A DNA stretch of 64,000 bases from Aaosphaeria pasadenensis (GCA_022813625.1 JAKLMB010000002.1:558001-622000), one strand, 5' to 3'. Shown: positions 23,241-34,062, counted from the stretch's first letter. Notes: generated from the sequence alone by a model not told the origin. Translations and numbers: made by a program.

Positions 23241-25512
23241 ATGTCTTCTTACCTAGCACGAAGCGACCATTCACACAACTCGATCCCGTCGCCAGCGACT
23301 TCCTCTAAAATAACACACACGGATAGGTTTGCTCTTCCTAATCGATTCCGCCAAGTCCAGAAGCAAGTCCACCGATTTAAGCCCCAAAGCTTACCAGCGT
23401 ACGATGCCCCGAAAGACGAAGTGAAATTCTTCTTCTACCAGATCCTGACATTGGAGTCATATCAAATTGCGAGAAGGTGGCCACAATGGGTTCTTGAGAC
23501 ATGCGCAGCATGGGGAGAGCGAGATGACGGAACAGGTGCTGAGCTTAGGAATATGCGTACCCCAGAGCTGCAGAAACTATGCCCGCTTGATGCCAATCAT
23601 GCAGTGCTGGATAAGTCGAAGAAGGACAAGATCAATTTCTCTCCTTCTCCCGAGTGTCGCCAGCGCATAGGAGAGTGCATCGCATCGGAGATTGCAGTAC
23701 TGAAAAGAAGAGAAGACCAGGCACTGCAAGAAAGGAATAGGCACAGAGCTCATCCTCAAGACAAAAACGATATCATATTTGACAGACACTACGCAGTCTC
23801 TACGCTTCTGACTCAACAACGGAAGGAAGATCCCTTTAGTACAAACTCAAGAGCCATACGACGACAAAAATCATGGGCATCGATGGAAAGACTGAAGGAC
23901 CAACATCGACATGTGCAACAGAGCTCGCCGCTGCACTCCCTTCCAGAAGACTGTATTGTTCCCTCTGAAGATGTAACCTTGCCTTCGATGCAGTCGGTAC
24001 ATATTCGACGCACTCAGCTGGCAATGAGATCGACACCGAACTTGAATGCCTGCAATAACCCGAACTTGGCTCCTACACATGCTTATCGCCTCAAAGTTCA
24101 ATCACAAAGTTCTCATGACGCTCATCGAACCTACCCGTCAAACAGTGTCAGTCCTGAAACCTCCTCGATCAGATCAAGTAGTGGAAGCAGTGACTGTTCA
24201 AATACTACAACTGACAGCATGAGGAATGCATCGTCAGCAATTGTTGACCAAAGCCTACGAAATAACTCTTGTCTTACTCCAACTTCATTGGCAGGGGTGT
24301 CACTGAGAAACTCAGCGACTGCGATGAAAAGGCCAGACGGCCGATCTGAAATCCATAGTAAGAGGGACATATTCGCTATATCACATGGGCGAGGAAACAG
24401 TGAAAACTATTCCCCGTCACTACATCGTGTACGCTCTGCTAGCTCATGCCTGAGCACCCAGGTCAAGAAGACGCCATCGAGGCAACGATTACAAGCCCCA
24501 GAGGCACGAATCATACATCTTTCGTCAGGCCATGAGCAGCATACGAGGTTCGATCGTCCATACAACCAAGTTGACAGCCATGTTAACTGCTCGAGCAACT
24601 TGGAAAATCGCAACCTCCGTAAGGCAAGGTCATACATGTCACTTTCAAGTGTTGCTTCAACGCCCTCCGCATGCGTATACCCGCTTGAATCCAGAGGTAT
24701 AGACGGTTCGCATCAACACAAGAGAAATACCTCGCTGCAAGAGATCAATCTGCAAGCTAATATGGCCAATCGGCTACCTTCATTGCCGGAGGTTCCCATC
24801 GATCTACACCTACAACGCATTGTACCTCATCTTACTTGTGTACAACGGCAAGAGCACCGTGAGAACCAATTTTACCGGTTAGGTAGAACTCAAAATGATA
24901 GTTCAACGGCCATACATCAACATACTACAATGTACAACCAGGATAACATCTGGAACACGAAGCAGAAGCAACCGTCTTTGGGAGAAACAGCTCTTACATC
25001 ACATTCTGCTCCGTCTACTGCACATCACCAGCTGCGCAAGTGCAAATCTGTTAGGTTTCCATCAGATAATGAACATTCCTGGCCCACACTTATCGAAACT
25101 GTGAGAAACATGGAACTACTAAAGCAAAGTCAGATAAGAGCGTCGGTGCGTTGACGCGTAGACTTGAGGTCTGTTGTGCAGGATAGCTGGTGGACTGAGG
25201 AACTTGCACATATGAGGTGTGAAAATCGACACGATACTGAATACTTCTTCATATACTCCTTACATTTGTCCACAGCAGCTAGTCAGCCACCCTTCACCGT
25301 TGGTCATCGACGATGGGCAGGCCAACTGGCTTGTACTGCATTCTCTCCTCCCCGCAAATGAGCAAATGTCGAGCTTTCACTGTCTTTTACCAGCGAACTT
25401 ATCGCAGTCAACACATGTTGAGCGGAAATTTCCAAGAAAGGAAGTTCGAAATGTTGCGCAGATGCTATATTATGAAGACATATTGTCAGAAATGACTGGG
25501 AATAGTGTCTAG
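23241..25512 (+). CDS. Large Ser/Arg-rich protein, function unknown (~706-720 residues)
   Basis: A long exon from ATG 23241 (MSSYLARSDHSHNS) is followed by two short exons, 25182-25216 and 25287-25512, recognised because they read SWWTEELAHM and HPSPLVIDDGQANWLVLHS in good frame. The first donor is either GTGCGT at 25146 (36-nt intron) or GTGAGA at 25101 (81 nt); both keep frame. Without splicing the frame stops at 25154. The N-terminal ~130 residues contain a folded-looking block (EVKFFFYQILTLESYQIARR, then WPQWVLETCAAWG and RTPELQKLCPLD). The middle 450 residues are Ser/Arg/His-rich and disordered. No signal peptide or membrane helix. Family not recognised; regulatory or scaffold protein is a guess. 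Confidence 0.65.
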
Positions 25513-26346
25513 CGCTCTTCCGCTGTCTCTGCCACTTCCGACTACTGCCCACCACCAGTACCCAGGAAGTACCTACACAATCTCTTTATTAACTCTCATG
25601 GACCTTTTTGTTAGCTTGGTCGCTTTTGGTTTTGCCCCTTTTCCTACCCGGTCTGATTCAAGATAAGCCTGCAGCCATGCAGGCCGACTAAGCCAACGAT
25701 GCGCCATCGGCTGTCGTATCCAAGGTTTGCGACGCATCGCGTTTTGAAGTGAACCATGGTAATAGCGCTACGATCCACGGATTTTAGGATTACTTCCTTC
25801 ATTAGGAAACTTCGTCAGCCGCGACACCGAGTAATGAAGAGACCAGGGTGGGGACATGTGGAGGAACCAGGATCACTATGGCGGTGTTGAGTTTTTGGTC
25901 GTTTTGAACTGCATGGTGGGGTGGGGTTGGCGTAGGTACGCGCGCGGAACTATTTGGTACCAATTTGATTGTAGAAAGGGGTAATATTTTGTAGGCATGT
26001 TGTATAGTAGGAAAAGAGAGACGCATTCCCAGAATACTCGGTATTATATACAGTGAATCGGATCTAGATAGCAGAAAAACTTGTCTATGTTCTTGTTCCC
26101 CAAGCGTTACTTCATTATATCGACACCTCGAGGGATGGATGTACAGTACAATCCTTGAGTTTGTACACACTTTGGTCCCTCTCAAGACGCTACCATGGCG
26201 CGTGGAAATTGGAGAACCCCTGGATTCTTTATCCACTAACAATCAACCTCAAAGAGTGGTTCTGCTAAGCACGCCACAGCTAAAGATAGATCAAGATCCA
26301 TGAGGTCGACATCATCACTTGACTTGCATCTGTCGACATGTTCAGC
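25513..26346. other. Intergenic, no gene seen
   Basis: Region between a plus-strand and a minus-strand gene (convergent ends). A frame of 146 codons on the minus strand (25802-26242) has no motif and poor context; not called. Confidence 0.5.
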
Positions 26347-27077
26347 CTATTGCTGAGGTTCTCGAACCATGGCAGTATTCTGATCGGTGCCTACTCCGCC
26401 ATGGGCCTCTAGGTTGAACGTCTGCTCAAACACAGGTTGGAAACCTTGCCTCTGATATAACGGTTTGCCTTCCCGGCTTGCCTCGAGGAAACTTGGTAAC
26501 TTTGCCTTGTCCGCCTGCTCTGTGCCCCACTTGATAAGTAGAGCACCGGCACCACGCCGCTCATGCTCAGGATCGGTAGCAAGGATATGCAAGACTGACC
26601 AAAATTCATTAGCATTTCGCAGACGCTCCTTTCTCCCCTCCTGCAGACTCGGCTGCTGGGACAGAATTCATCACGTGATGTCGACTTACAGTAAAATGGC
26701 TTCGTGCCCATGAACTTCAGCCTCACAGTCCTGAGGTACTCGAGAAACTCCTTGGCTGCCGGTCCTGCCGCATCCTTCTCTGGGCGAGGCAACTGTATTT
26801 GTATTTGCTCCTCTGTCCTCTCTTTCTCGTTTATTCGCCACTTAGCGCCGGCAATCATCTTCCCACCGAGATCTGTGTCGACCACCTTGATGAAGCGCAA
26901 ATCCGGCTCATCCTCGACGGATTTCTTGTGCTTTGCTGCGTTCTTGGGGACGTAGTCGTCGGCTATAGGCCTGGGCACCAGTTTGAAGGCTATGCCGGAT
27001 TTGAAGGCTGCGAGTTGGATGCGGGCAAAGTCCGCGAAGTCGGCTTCGCTGGTCATTGGGTGAATTTCTAGAGGCAT
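26347..27077 (-). CDS. GNAT-family N-acetyltransferase, 211 residues
   Basis: Exons 27077-26690 and 26594-26347 with a 95-nt intron (GTAAGTCGAC...TGGTCAG) in phase 1. The start ATG gives MPLEIHPMTSEADFADFARI, the first beta-helix unit of the fold. The acetyl-CoA loop is in LHILATDPEHERRGAGALLI (R-R-G-A-G-A), followed by KLPSFLEASREGKPLYQRQG and a C-terminal strand. Only distantly like the other GNAT gene at 15.4 kb; this one resembles the fungal small-molecule acetyltransferases with an RRGAG loop. Substrate unknown. The intron interrupts the core just before the acetyl-CoA loop, so the unspliced product would be inactive. Confidence 0.85.
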
Positions 27078-28445
27078 GGCGTTCAAATCGCAACTTTCTT
27101 CAACCTCGAGAATTAGTATTCAGAATGGGAATTGAAATATGTCTGGAAATGCGATGTACACATAACATATATACCTGACATCTGGGTTCTTCGTACTTTA
27201 CGAAGTGATGCCATTTTTCTCTTACAGACCTGCCTTGTTGGGGTTAACCTCGACTTTAGTTAGCAGATGTGGAGTGCGGCAGTTGACTCAGCAGTGCATG
27301 GCTCGGACGACATAAATACCACTTCAGCCCTTCGTGATATAAAGATGATGATTTTACGCCCTTGGGAATTATTCGAACGTGCTGTAGGTGGCCATAATGT
27401 GTTGTTGTAAGTTAGTTTGGCATTGCAGTATGACTCAACTCGACTGCATGTCTGACAAGAGGCGACTTGTACAGCCTCCTTCTGCATTCATATGTCTGTT
27501 GACATGCTGGGTAAATGTCAGGCTTCACTCTCCTGTGCCTCTGCACAACACTGCAAAGTCAAAGGTATCATTCACCCTGTAGAGCACCATGTGATCGAGT
27601 TTACGCGCTGAAGTCCTGTAGCAGTAGTCCTATCCAAGCGCGTTGTGGTGAGTAGAACGAACAGGAAGGAACGTCTGTCTCATACACCGCAGGGTCGACC
27701 TGGGGTGCGCCTGTGTTTGCCTTCACTTACCTACAAATACCCCAATCTTATATCGTCGTATATATACTACTTGATTTACAGTACCTTCTAATTACAACGA
27801 GGTTCACGGCCGCATATGGCGCGGTGGTGAAGCGCCGGGATAGGAAGCGTAGGTATACCCCAGCCACTCTGCCAAAGTGGGCTTCAAGGTTCAATTAGCG
27901 GTCGTGGCCTCATTTCTTTTTTGCAATTTTTTTGCATCTTTTTTTTTACTCAGGCGTTTGCAGAGAGATGAGATGAGACGGGAAGCAGTGAAGGAATAGA
28001 AAGGAGGGCTACATTGCGCCTACACGTAAATGTAGAACATTCACTGCAAAGTACGTAAGTACGAATGTATGCCAGAATGAAATCAAATGTTGTATTGCCA
28101 AAGAGAGCCAGCAGTCACTGTTGTGATATCTTCTCTTATATGAAGACATGTTCCTGAACACACGTAGTGACCCCCACGCATTCCAGAGGGCTCCGGTATG
28201 CGTGGATACTCAACACATCCACGGACCAGCTAACGCGTAAATACAAGCTTAGAACCTCACTTTGCGCTCTGGAGTCATGAAGTATCACTGATAGGCGACA
28301 TCAGGTATCTCTCTTCAGCTTTTGATTGTTCCTTCATATTGCAAATACTTCTACAATGACTGCGCGTTGTCTCATTCACTCGAACTCCTAACACAATGCA
28401 AAACTCTCGATTGGACCTTAGGCATAAGGTCTTTTGCTTGACATC
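27078..28445. other. Intergenic region with a tRNA-like relic
   Basis: Divergent promoters of the GNAT gene and the ATP-grasp gene. The only structured item is the tRNA-like sequence with T-rich tail at 27806-27950, listed separately. Confidence 0.5.
27806..27950 (+). repeat. tRNA-like sequence with T-run tail, possible SINE relative
   Basis: ACGGCCGC at 27806-27813 pairs with GCGGTCGT at 27898-27905 (8 bp, one G-U). Inside are a perfect GGCGC/GCGCC stem like a D arm, a 5-bp CCACT/AGTGG stem with a seven-base loop CTGCCAA, and a B-box-like GGTTCAATT. Between them lies an extra ~25-bp part. No proper T stem forms, so this is not a functional tRNA. The 3' tail, T-run, GCAAT, T-run, GCA, T-run, is shared with the two repeat copies at 40.8 and 52.2 kb. 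Confidence 0.45.
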
Positions 28446-29954
28446 ATGGCTGTTGCAGTGTCCTATCCCTACGAAACCTCTACTACAGCGTTGCGACCGA
28501 CCTCAACCTTCAGAACGATACCTCCTCCAAGACAAACCATACTCATCCTTCACGCATCCCAACCCTTAGCTCTCACAATTGCTCGCGTCCTTGCACGCGC
28601 AGGTCACACTATCGTTGGCGCTGACGTAGAAGAAGTCTGGTTGACATCACCTGCACGATGGTCCCGAGCCTATACGCGCTTCGAACCCCTCGATATCAAC
28701 AACTTCGACACCTCGGTCCTTCGCCTATGGCGCAAACTCCATCACGAATTCGACCTCATATTGCCCTTCGGGCGTGTACCGACATGCCTACAGCAAGCGG
28801 CGAGGAACAGTGACGCAGTCCTGGTCCACCGTGATCTCTTTCCGGATGAAGACACCTTCATCACATTCCTCTACCATCGCGTGGCCCAAGATGAGGACAA
28901 TATCACTCTGCCGATGCAGTTCATACTCCAGAAGCCCAGCGACGTTTGGAAGGTATTGTGTCTGAACGACACTGCGATCCAGTGGAGGATCAACAAGCCG
29001 AAGGCGCATCGCCGCGGCGAAACATTTCAACCCAGTGATAATCCAACCTTGGACACAGAGAAGATACCGGCAATCATGACCGGCTGGTCCACCATTTGCA
29101 TGGATGCAATCGGCCAAGAAACCATCGCAGAGATAGAGGATCACATATTCCGACTCGGAATCTCGCACCACGAACCGTGGATCATGGCAGAAGTGCCTCG
29201 CGGGCAGAAGTACACTGCAAACTGCCTCGTCAATGGCTCTTCCCTCCGCACCATGATCGTCACCCGTGACGAGGACCACGGCCTGGGGAAAAAGGACGAC
29301 TGGTGCGTCGTCACCCACCACGACATGCACTACTCCTTCATCAACCGCTTCGTCGAGCGCTTCGTACAGCAATACGCGCGATCGAACGGGCGCTTCCTCC
29401 CCCCATACGTCTCCTCCTCCGGCTTCGACACTGCTCACCTCAACGGCGACGATGAACCGTACCCCCCTAACGAAGCGGGAGCGAAGAAACCATTCGCGAC
29501 GCACCTGAGGATGGAATTCCGCATCGAGCAGGTACACGAGTATCCGAACACCAGCTACATCATCCGCCCCTCGTCCTGCACCTCCGAACCCCACGAGTCG
29601 CTTGCCCTGCTCGTGCCATCCACCGCCTCATCCCGCGACCACTTCGCGCAGGCATACACCGAGCTTCGAAACATACCCGGCATCGAAACATTCGAGTACG
29701 AACACAGTCCGCGGCTCAGGGGGATATATTCGCTCCCCACAGTGATGGGAGTGGCATGGGAAATGTTGGGGAACCTGCAGTTCTGGCGGGTGGGATTCTG
29801 GGTTAATGTCGCGTATTTCAATATGATGTTCTGGGCGCTGGTGGTGTGCTTTAAGGAGGAGAGCTGGGACTTTTGGGACCCGGGGCCGGCGGTGGTGAGG
29901 TGGGTTGTCTGTGGATGCTTCGGGGGGATTTTGAGGGCGTGGGATTGGAGATGA
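28446..29954 (+). CDS. ATP-grasp-like enzyme with C-terminal hydrophobic region, 502 residues
   Basis: Single exon; ATG at 28446 follows CATC. Residues ~28-60 (QTILILHASQPLALTIARVL, then ARAGHTIVGADVEEVWLTSP) form the N-terminal Rossmann-like unit seen in carbamoyl-phosphate-synthase-type ATP-grasp ligases. The middle reads LPMQFILQKPSDVWKVL, PWIMAEVPRGQKYTANCLVN, and LRMEFRIEQVHEYPNTSYII, which parallel the ATP-binding and carboxylate-amine ligase strands. The last ~65 residues are hydrophobic (FWRVGFWVNVAYFNMMFWAL), suggesting membrane attachment. Expected chemistry is ATP-dependent ligation through an acyl-phosphate; substrate unknown. It is convergent with the flavin monooxygenase gene, 175 bp apart, and a shared metabolic role is possible. 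Confidence 0.72.
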   Translation: MAVAVSYPYETSTTALRPTSTFRTIPPPRQTILILHASQPLALTIARVLARAGHTIVGADVEEVWLTSPARWSRAYTRFEPLDINNFDTSVLRLWRKLHHEFDLILPFGRVPTCLQQAARNSDAVLVHRDLFPDEDTFITFLYHRVAQDEDNITLPMQFILQKPSDVWKVLCLNDTAIQWRINKPKAHRRGETFQPSDNPTLDTEKIPAIMTGWSTICMDAIGQETIAEIEDHIFRLGISHHEPWIMAEVPRGQKYTANCLVNGSSLRTMIVTRDEDHGLGKKDDWCVVTHHDMHYSFINRFVERFVQQYARSNGRFLPPYVSSSGFDTAHLNGDDEPYPPNEAGAKKPFATHLRMEFRIEQVHEYPNTSYIIRPSSCTSEPHESLALLVPSTASSRDHFAQAYTELRNIPGIETFEYEHSPRLRGIYSLPTVMGVAWEMLGNLQFWRVGFWVNVAYFNMMFWALVVCFKEESWDFWDPGPAVVRWVVCGCFGGILRAWDWR

Positions 29955-30129
29955 GGGAGGTGGGATTGCTTGAAGTAGGTAGGGGGTCCTGGGGGAGGGT
30001 AGTGCTTTGATAGATCTTTGAGGGAGAGTAGGGGATAGATGGACAGGATATAGCGTGCGATTTAGATACCCAACAAGATAGTATTGAATTTACGAAACTC
30101 CATTTACTTCTATATTCTACCCTTCTAAT

Positions 30130-32391
30130 CTAATTCTCTAAAGATCCGGGAACCCGTCTGCCATACCAACTCTCATGCGAATAGTTCTTATTCGGCCCGT
30201 TGACCTTATACGTGATTCCGAATGTCGACAACGCTGCCCCTCTGAATCTAAACTCACAGCTACTCTCATAGTTATCCGGATCACACCAATGCGTACTCTT
30301 CGCAATCCACCCTTTCTCTACGTCCTCGGGCTTCGAAAAGACGAGCGAGTTGAACAGCCGCTCTGCGCTCTCGCCGTCGTCTTGCACAAAGTACGTCGAG
30401 ATTTTGTCGGTGGCCTCGTTGTAGCGGTATACATAGCGTCGTGTCGCGGGGAAACTGTATCCGTTGTCCATAGTGAAGGTGCCGGTTTCGATGTAGAGGT
30501 ATTCTGCAGTCGCGTTCGGGGACGTGGGTTCTCGAGGATGGAACGATGCACTGCCCGCCAGCGTTCCGCCTGGCGAGGAGGGGTGCCGGGAGTCGATCTT
30601 GCGGAGGAGCGTCCAGTCGCCTTGCATGGCGCGGAAAGCAGCTGCTGCGACGAAGCGGCCCTCCGAGGAGGATGCTTCGAGGAGACTGTGGACTTCTTGT
30701 ATGACTTCCTCTGCAGCTTCAGTTGAAGGACCAGGTTCGGCGTATCGTGATGCGAAGGCTGGGCCGGATTGGCCGGGGAAAGTGGTGTCGTTTCGGGGGA
30801 TCGAGGCCAGGCGGGAGAACTCGTCGATCAGACCTACGTAGTCCATCATCCAGAATTGAGGCACATCGAGGTCGTCCCTCTTTATTGCCTCGCGTATCGA
30901 CTTCGATTGCGAAATATCGCTTGTAACAGCGGACAGGGACTCGCGAGGTACCGAGGATTCGGGATCCCAAATGTGACCTACTAGCCTAGCTTGCGCTTCT
31001 ATCACGCCCCAGTAAGGACCTTCGTAGAAACCAACAAATGCTAGCTCGGGTACGTTGGGATTCTGTATCGAGCCACGCGATAGGAGGAATGGGACCCGAT
31101 GGCATTGCGAATCGTAGTCGAGGGCTTGCCTGACCGAGTCTGAGAGGTACTCGAGGTGGGCCTCGAAGCCGATTGCCTTGATGATGCCTGTGACGTTGTG
31201 GATCGTGTACGTTGTTTCTTCGTTGGTTTGCGAAACATCGCTGTGCTGAGACCAGAGGCCCTTCTGCAGTGCGTGAACACTTGTCTTGCCATCCGTTTCC
31301 TCGACGGATGCACGACCCTGCACTGGCACAATGAGACCGCTTCTCACAAATTCCGTATATGTGTCAGAAACCCCTGTGTACGCCGGACACTCGGTCTGGA
31401 TGGGCGTATAGACCAGTTGTGGATGACCAAGGTCCCTCTGATCGCCACCGAGATTGAGTCGTATGAATTCATGCCCTTTCTTGGCTTTCTCAGCAGGCAC
31501 CTGGCCGTTTGTAGCGAAAATCTCGCCGGTGCCTCGCCGACCTAGGTTGTACATGGCAAGGTCGAGAGGGAGAAAGTCAGGTGCGAGGCGGTAGTCTTGT
31601 ATATCCGGATTGTGGGGATTTCCTGGGAGGTATCGAGGTAGAGGGTAGAACGGTCGATTGAAAACGTGATAGATTTTGCTCTCGGCATGAACTGGCTTCA
31701 CCTTTCCGGGCGCGTGTTTTGCATCAGAAATTTGAAAGGCAGCTGTCGCAGCAGCTTCTATGCCACTAATTCCTCCTCCGATGACAATGATGTTGCCAGC
31801 TGATTTCGCCAGAGAAGAAACGTCCCTGAACTTGGAAGAGGCCTGTATTCCTGCACTGTGAGATCCATTCTTGGAATTGGAATGAAGATCATCCTGACTT
31901 GGTCGATCAAAGAACCCACTTGCAACAACCAAGTAGTCGAACTCGTCCTCATGCGTGGTGCTTGTGGTAGTATCCAGAGACGAGACAATCCACCGACGTG
32001 GCCGATCGCCTTCGAGCTTGGCAGCCTTGACCTGCCTGTTGCAAATCGTGACTCCATCGGGAATGAACTTTCGTGCATACTCTTCCAGATACCGACCGAC
32101 CTCGTGTGCCTTTGGAAACAACGACAAGCTCTTAGACCGGCCGTCAGTGGTGTCTGACGCGACGGAATGCCATGAAAGGTCGGAGAAGGCAACGCAGAAC
32201 CGGCTTAGGTTGGTTCTCATGTGCGGGCTGCATTTATCGCCTTCTTCACCTGGCCTCCCCCTCCACATCCCCCCCACTCGGTCTGAGGCCTCGAAGATGG
32301 TGACTCTAAAGGTGCCGCCGGTGCGATGTAACAGTGTTTTGGCAGTGGCCAGACCGGCAGGGCCAGCCCCAACGATGAGTACAGACTTCAT
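30130..32391 (-). CDS. Flavin-dependent monooxygenase fused to a DUF6314 domain, 753 residues
   Basis: Single exon. An FAD Rossmann motif opens the protein (MKSVLIVGAGPAGLATAK, residues 1-18), followed by EASDRVGGMW, and a second dinucleotide-binding motif lies at 201-213 (IIVIGGGISGIEA). This is the class B flavoprotein monooxygenase layout (FMO/Baeyer-Villiger type), length ~550. Residues ~586-745 form a second domain: MQGDWTLLRKIDS, FTMDNGYSFPATRRYVYRY, STYFVQDDG, HWCDPDNYESSCEF and a final VNGPNKNYSHESWY. This pattern is that of DUF6314, a small beta-barrel-like domain of unknown function. The fusion suggests the barrel binds or processes the oxygenase substrate or product (inference). 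Confidence 0.85.
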   Translation of the reverse strand: MKSVLIVGAGPAGLATAKTLLHRTGGTFRVTIFEASDRVGGMWRGRPGEEGDKCSPHMRTNLSRFCVAFSDLSWHSVASDTTDGRSKSLSLFPKAHEVGRYLEEYARKFIPDGVTICNRQVKAAKLEGDRPRRWIVSSLDTTTSTTHEDEFDYLVVASGFFDRPSQDDLHSNSKNGSHSAGIQASSKFRDVSSLAKSAGNIIVIGGGISGIEAAATAAFQISDAKHAPGKVKPVHAESKIYHVFNRPFYPLPRYLPGNPHNPDIQDYRLAPDFLPLDLAMYNLGRRGTGEIFATNGQVPAEKAKKGHEFIRLNLGGDQRDLGHPQLVYTPIQTECPAYTGVSDTYTEFVRSGLIVPVQGRASVEETDGKTSVHALQKGLWSQHSDVSQTNEETTYTIHNVTGIIKAIGFEAHLEYLSDSVRQALDYDSQCHRVPFLLSRGSIQNPNVPELAFVGFYEGPYWGVIEAQARLVGHIWDPESSVPRESLSAVTSDISQSKSIREAIKRDDLDVPQFWMMDYVGLIDEFSRLASIPRNDTTFPGQSGPAFASRYAEPGPSTEAAEEVIQEVHSLLEASSSEGRFVAAAAFRAMQGDWTLLRKIDSRHPSSPGGTLAGSASFHPREPTSPNATAEYLYIETGTFTMDNGYSFPATRRYVYRYNEATDKISTYFVQDDGESAERLFNSLVFSKPEDVEKGWIAKSTHWCDPDNYESSCEFRFRGAALSTFGITYKVNGPNKNYSHESWYGRRVPGSLEN

Positions 32392-33138
32392 CTCAATCGT
32401 CGGAAATAACTGTGGTAGAGGGCGGAAGAGCTGGCAGTCCGGTCTTGGAGGTCGACTCAGGTCGACGTTTTGAAGTAGGTATCACGGGGATAGAGAGCTT
32501 GTGGGCTTGTAGTGTAGACTAGAGAGCAATTGCCAAATGTCAGACCTGCATGTATGGGTCAACACAAACAGCTAACCATGCCTCATTTGAGATATAGGCC
32601 TACTGAAAATTCGCTACGTGAGATTCAACAGAGACGTTTCGTAATGCAGCGATTGTGGGTTGATTGGACCTGATGGACAAGTTGAGGTGTAGGAGGAATA
32701 AGTTGGTATATGCAGCCGAAAAAGCGAGTCATGTTGCCCCTCGTTCTTCCAATCCCGAGAACGCCATCTGGTTGGTCAGAAACGACAGTTCGGTCCTCGG
32801 AGTTAGAATCATAGCCAACTTCAACGCTGTTATTCTGCATTACAGCAAATGAAAATGCAAGCAAAGTTAGATATTGACGTCATTAGACTTATATTACTGC
32901 TATGGGTAATTTAGATCTACTTGCTATAGCTTGCATGGCTTGGACATAGCAAGGATGAGAAAGCAAAATGCTTTGGCGACTTGAAACTTCGTCCTGCAGT
33001 CTCAGACAGCAGAAATCTTCGAAGCTCCTGGGAACGACAGATGTAGCCAGGTACCGTAGTTCCAATTCTCCCACAACAACCGAATATATCGGCTACAAGA
33101 GTCTGGAGCGACTCGATACGAGGCTACAAAGACCCTTG
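32392..33138. other. Intergenic, no gene seen
   Basis: Promoter of the monooxygenase gene and 3' region of LYRM2. Nothing else supported. Confidence 0.5.
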
Positions 33139-33661
33139 CTACGAAGTCAGGACACCCGAATTGATCAGCGCACCCTTCATGGTATCTAGTTGTGTTTTCC
33201 CCTCCTGTGTGTCTATCAGTAAACGGACACAAGTACAGATCAACTCGCGGCTTACCGAGATTAGATATCGAATGTGACCCTTCACGATCAGAGGTGAGTG
33301 GATACGTAGGAACAGGTTTCAGAGGGTTCTTACCAAATCAGTAACATTTCTGTGCTGCACGAATTCTGCCCTCGCATGCTGTCGCATATCGTCCCTCATC
33401 GACATGTCGGTAATGGATGCAGTGGTTCGTAACACCTCCCTCCACAAAGCTAGAGCACGCTGTCTTTGAATGAACTGTTACAATTGCTGTCAGCAAATCA
33501 CATAGACGTAGGCAATCGAGTGCACTTACATGGTCCAGGCTCACAGGAGTTTTCCCGCGCATGCGGAGCCGGGAAGATGGTTTGCCTGCAATGGTCGCAT
33601 ATCCTCGCAATGCGCCATTGAGGCCGAATGCAGCTGCCAGGGGGGACGAAGCACCTCCCAT
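33139..33661 (-). CDS. LYRM2: LYR-motif protein 2 homologue (mitochondrial), 120 residues
   Basis: Four exons: 33661-33530, 33474-33334, 33279-33256 and 33204-33139, all joined in phase 0. The N-terminus (MGGASSPLAAAFGLNGALRG, YATIAGKPSSRLRMRGK) is a mitochondrial presequence. The core is SLDHFIQRQRALALWREVLR, matching LYRM2 of animals and fungi, with the LYR tripeptide as L-W-R; then HARAEFVQHRNVTDL, GHIRYLIS and a closing EGKTQLDTMKGAL. Exon 3 is a 24-nt micro-exon coding GHIRYLIS. LYR proteins bind the acyl carrier protein and serve in assembly of respiratory complex I and related machines in the mitochondrial matrix. An in-frame ATG further upstream (33898) would give an unlikely extended N-terminus. 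Confidence 0.85.
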
Positions 33662-34062
33662 CCAGCTCAGTTGATCATCAATTGACCGTCCAATGTCTGA
33701 CACACAAGGTACAGAATAGTTATAGGAGAGATTTGCTAGGTGGTCTACTCTGCTACGAGTATGTTTGTGCAGGAGCTGCAGGAGCCCATAATCGGCCTTG
33801 CGCTGACGTCGGCAAGCAAAGAAAATCACAGTTGACTTTGTTAGTGGGTGACTCGTGAGTGTGAGTGGGTGGCGGGCGGGTATGGCCCGAGCTGGCATGG
33901 TTCCTCGGCCTTGTCGTATTCACTGACCGCCCTGGCAGAATTTCGGCTACGACGCGTCTCCCCACATCTGCAACTACGCGCTGCGCATCCTGAGGTCACT
34001 ATAACCAACCGTATTTGACAACTCTGACTACAATTTTCTAGCCGTCAATCTGTGAATCGAAC
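33662..34062. promoter_or_regulatory. Shared divergent promoter region of LYRM2 and NAA40
   Basis: 401 bp separate the two start codons of genes transcribed away from each other. No canonical TATA box is obvious, and an alternative LYRM2 start would fall inside. Both are housekeeping genes, so a shared nucleosome-depleted region is likely; this is inference from layout. Confidence 0.5.
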
